A program made the position numbers and the translations under genes. A stretch of DNA of 64,000 nucleotides from Piper betle (taxonomy: Eukaryota > Streptophyta > Magnoliopsida > Piperales > Piperaceae), in contig JAURVB010010298.1 of NCBI GenBank assembly GCA_033002965.1, positions 110,397 through 174,396 of the forward strand. Reading direction: 5' to 3'. Positions 1 to 64,000 of the stretch are shown here, piece by piece. The notes beneath the pieces were generated by a model. That model had not been told where the DNA came from. It saw only the letters and a list, made by a program, of their open reading frames with translations, and ran no database searches. The first letter of the stretch is position 1; the number at the start of each line of letters is the position of its first letter.

Positions 1-278
1 TGGACTTATCTTACTAAGTAAGAAGTCAAAGATAGTAGAGCTTTAAACATTGTTCATTTTCTTGAAATGCTAAAGGTCTTCTATCTATTGGAAGTTCCTG
101 TTTCTCATAACTTAATAACTAGGCTTGAAATTTAGAAGATGTTTAACACATTATAATTAGATTCAACTGATTCTTTGCTTCATACTTGTTACAATAGATT
201 TTGAATGGGATATTTATTAATTTATTTTCCAATCTCTTTTATTTCAAAGTGTACAATAGTGTTTTTTTGTTTTTTTAG
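1..278. other. Intron sequence at window edge
   Basis: AT-rich sequence before the first exon I could place. No convincing upstream ATM exon and no transposon domain were recognised; it is presumably the end of an ATM intron. Confidence 0.5.
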
Positions 279-62947
<62,669 letters not shown>

Positions 62948-63115
62948 AAAACTCAATTGGGAAGAATAGTTTGGTTGCCACTTACTGTACAGCCGGGAAT
63001 TACCAGTCTTTGTTTTGTTCTTCATAGAGTTTGAGAGTTGTAGATGGTGGCGCCATAATATTTTTGTATATGTATACCTCAAAATAATGTACCATGACCT
63101 AGACGTTTTGTTTTC
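62948..63115 (+). other. ATM 3' UTR (end approximate)
   Basis: Sequence directly after the stop with no further coding potential. An AATAAT-type candidate poly(A) signal lies at 63083-63088; the true cleavage site cannot be told from sequence. Confidence 0.45.
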
Positions 63116-64000
63116 TCATTTAACCAAATTGTTGAATTATTGGGTGTGCAGCTGTACAGTTGAATGAGATTGCTTGCAGTTGAAAATATCGTCTCGGAGA
63201 AATGGGCAGTTTGATGTTGTCGTGTTGGATTCACCAATGAACTAACATGCTGACTCCACCTCCGTCGACGTCTAATTCCTATTTCTGTTTTCTTCTTGGC
63301 TGTCGCCTTCCGACATCTGTAACTCAGTCAAGTTATCGTCTGTTTCTTTGTTAATTTAAATCAAGCACGTCAAGGCAATCTTCTATGATCATTTTATCCT
63401 CCAAAAGTCATCCAATATATTTATTAGGGTAAAATTTAATATATTAATAAAAATATAATTAAAATTTTTAATTTTATTAATTATATTTAAAAAAATTATG
63501 AGGTCTATTAATCTGTATTTAATAAGTCAATGGGTTAGGATTCTATAAGTATTGTTAAAGCGAACTTGAAATCGTGTTAGATAAATAACATTACGTGGAA
63601 TTTTTTCATGTGGATGGAATCTAATGTTTTAAAAATTAAGTTAATTTTATATTTAATTTTTATTAGGTTATGATTTAATATATTAGTGAGGATGTATTTA
63701 AAATTTTTAACTTGATTAATTATTTTTAAAAATATAATATGAGTAGGCCCGTTAATTTGTAGTAATTGGGCCGTAAGTTAGTAATTGGGTCATAATTTAT
63801 TAGTTTGCACTTACGGGGTCGTAACTTTGCAAGCTTCCTTACCTCAAATGTAGATTGGTTTCTCTGCATCTCTTCTTGTGACCCAAAGTTGAATGATACA
63901 ATTTATGTTCTTTTGATCCCCATAGGAGTAAAACTTAATGATATGTAGCAGACCCCACAGTGAGCATTGTGGAGGTTTTAAACAAATTAATTTTTTTGCT
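63116..64000. other. Intergenic DNA downstream of ATM
   Basis: AT-rich, without an open frame or recognised domain. Holds the direct repeat listed separately. Confidence 0.5.
63421..63765. repeat. Diverged direct repeat of about 105 bp, two copies
   Basis: 63421-63525 and 63660-63765 share TATTAGG, ATTTAATATATTA, AAAATTTTTAA and TTAATTAT words in the same order, about 239 bp apart. AT-rich; could be LTR remnants or a simple segmental duplication. Confidence 0.6.

Overview
This window is nuclear DNA of a flowering plant. It is almost entirely filled by one large, intron-rich protein gene on the + strand: the 3' two thirds of ATM, the PI3K-related serine/threonine kinase that signals DNA double-strand breaks. 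I resolved 56 candidate coding exons between 279 and 62947, about 6.05 kb or roughly 2,015 codons. They run from the HEAT-repeat solenoid through the FAT region and the PI3K-like kinase domain to the FATC tail, whose stop codon is at 62945-62947. The 5' third of the gene lies upstream of base 1. Nearly all junctions are GT-AG and phases agree across them, which is the main support for the model.

Only about 10% of the gene span is exonic. The introns are packed with old plant transposons, several nested in each other. They include Ty3/gypsy pieces (2440-4545, 16040-18118, 30541-31385, 44640-45850), Ty1/copia pieces (18420-19030, 25670-26730) and plant L1-type LINEs (4640-5150, 31381-34340, 38530-39340, 40325-43700, 52250-55140, 58394-59968). 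There is also a MITE-like inverted-repeat element (10940-11426). A nonautonomous terminal-inverted-repeat family built from CCGATT/AATCGG words is present in three copies (17228-18079, 23891-24440, 33131-33581). A second, GATATATC-rich family is present in two copies (11880-12362, 55745-56275). Plant features are the plant-type ATM exons, the LINE ORF1 type and the gypsy/copia families. I cannot name the species; the long, TE-filled introns point to a plant with a fairly large genome.

The gene as written does not translate through. Single-base length errors relative to the expected frame occur in exon 17 (+1), at the exon 19/20 junction (-1), in exon 27 (-1) and in exon 45 (+1). Exon 44 has a compensated -1/+1 pair. 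The kinase motifs are intact (ATP lysine, the GDRHxxN catalytic loop, the DLG motif, FATC), the splice sites are intact, and I found no nonsense substitution. Indel errors in the assembly are therefore at least as likely as a decaying gene. A 690-bp tandem duplication carries a second, dead copy of exon 12 just upstream of the good one, and a degenerate copy of the end of exon 28 lies in the following intron. Downstream of the stop there is a short 3' UTR and AT-rich intergenic DNA with a diverged direct repeat. I saw no other host gene, tRNA, rRNA or CRISPR. The most promising poorly described item is the CCGATT family, because target duplications and an empty-site comparison define its ends exactly.
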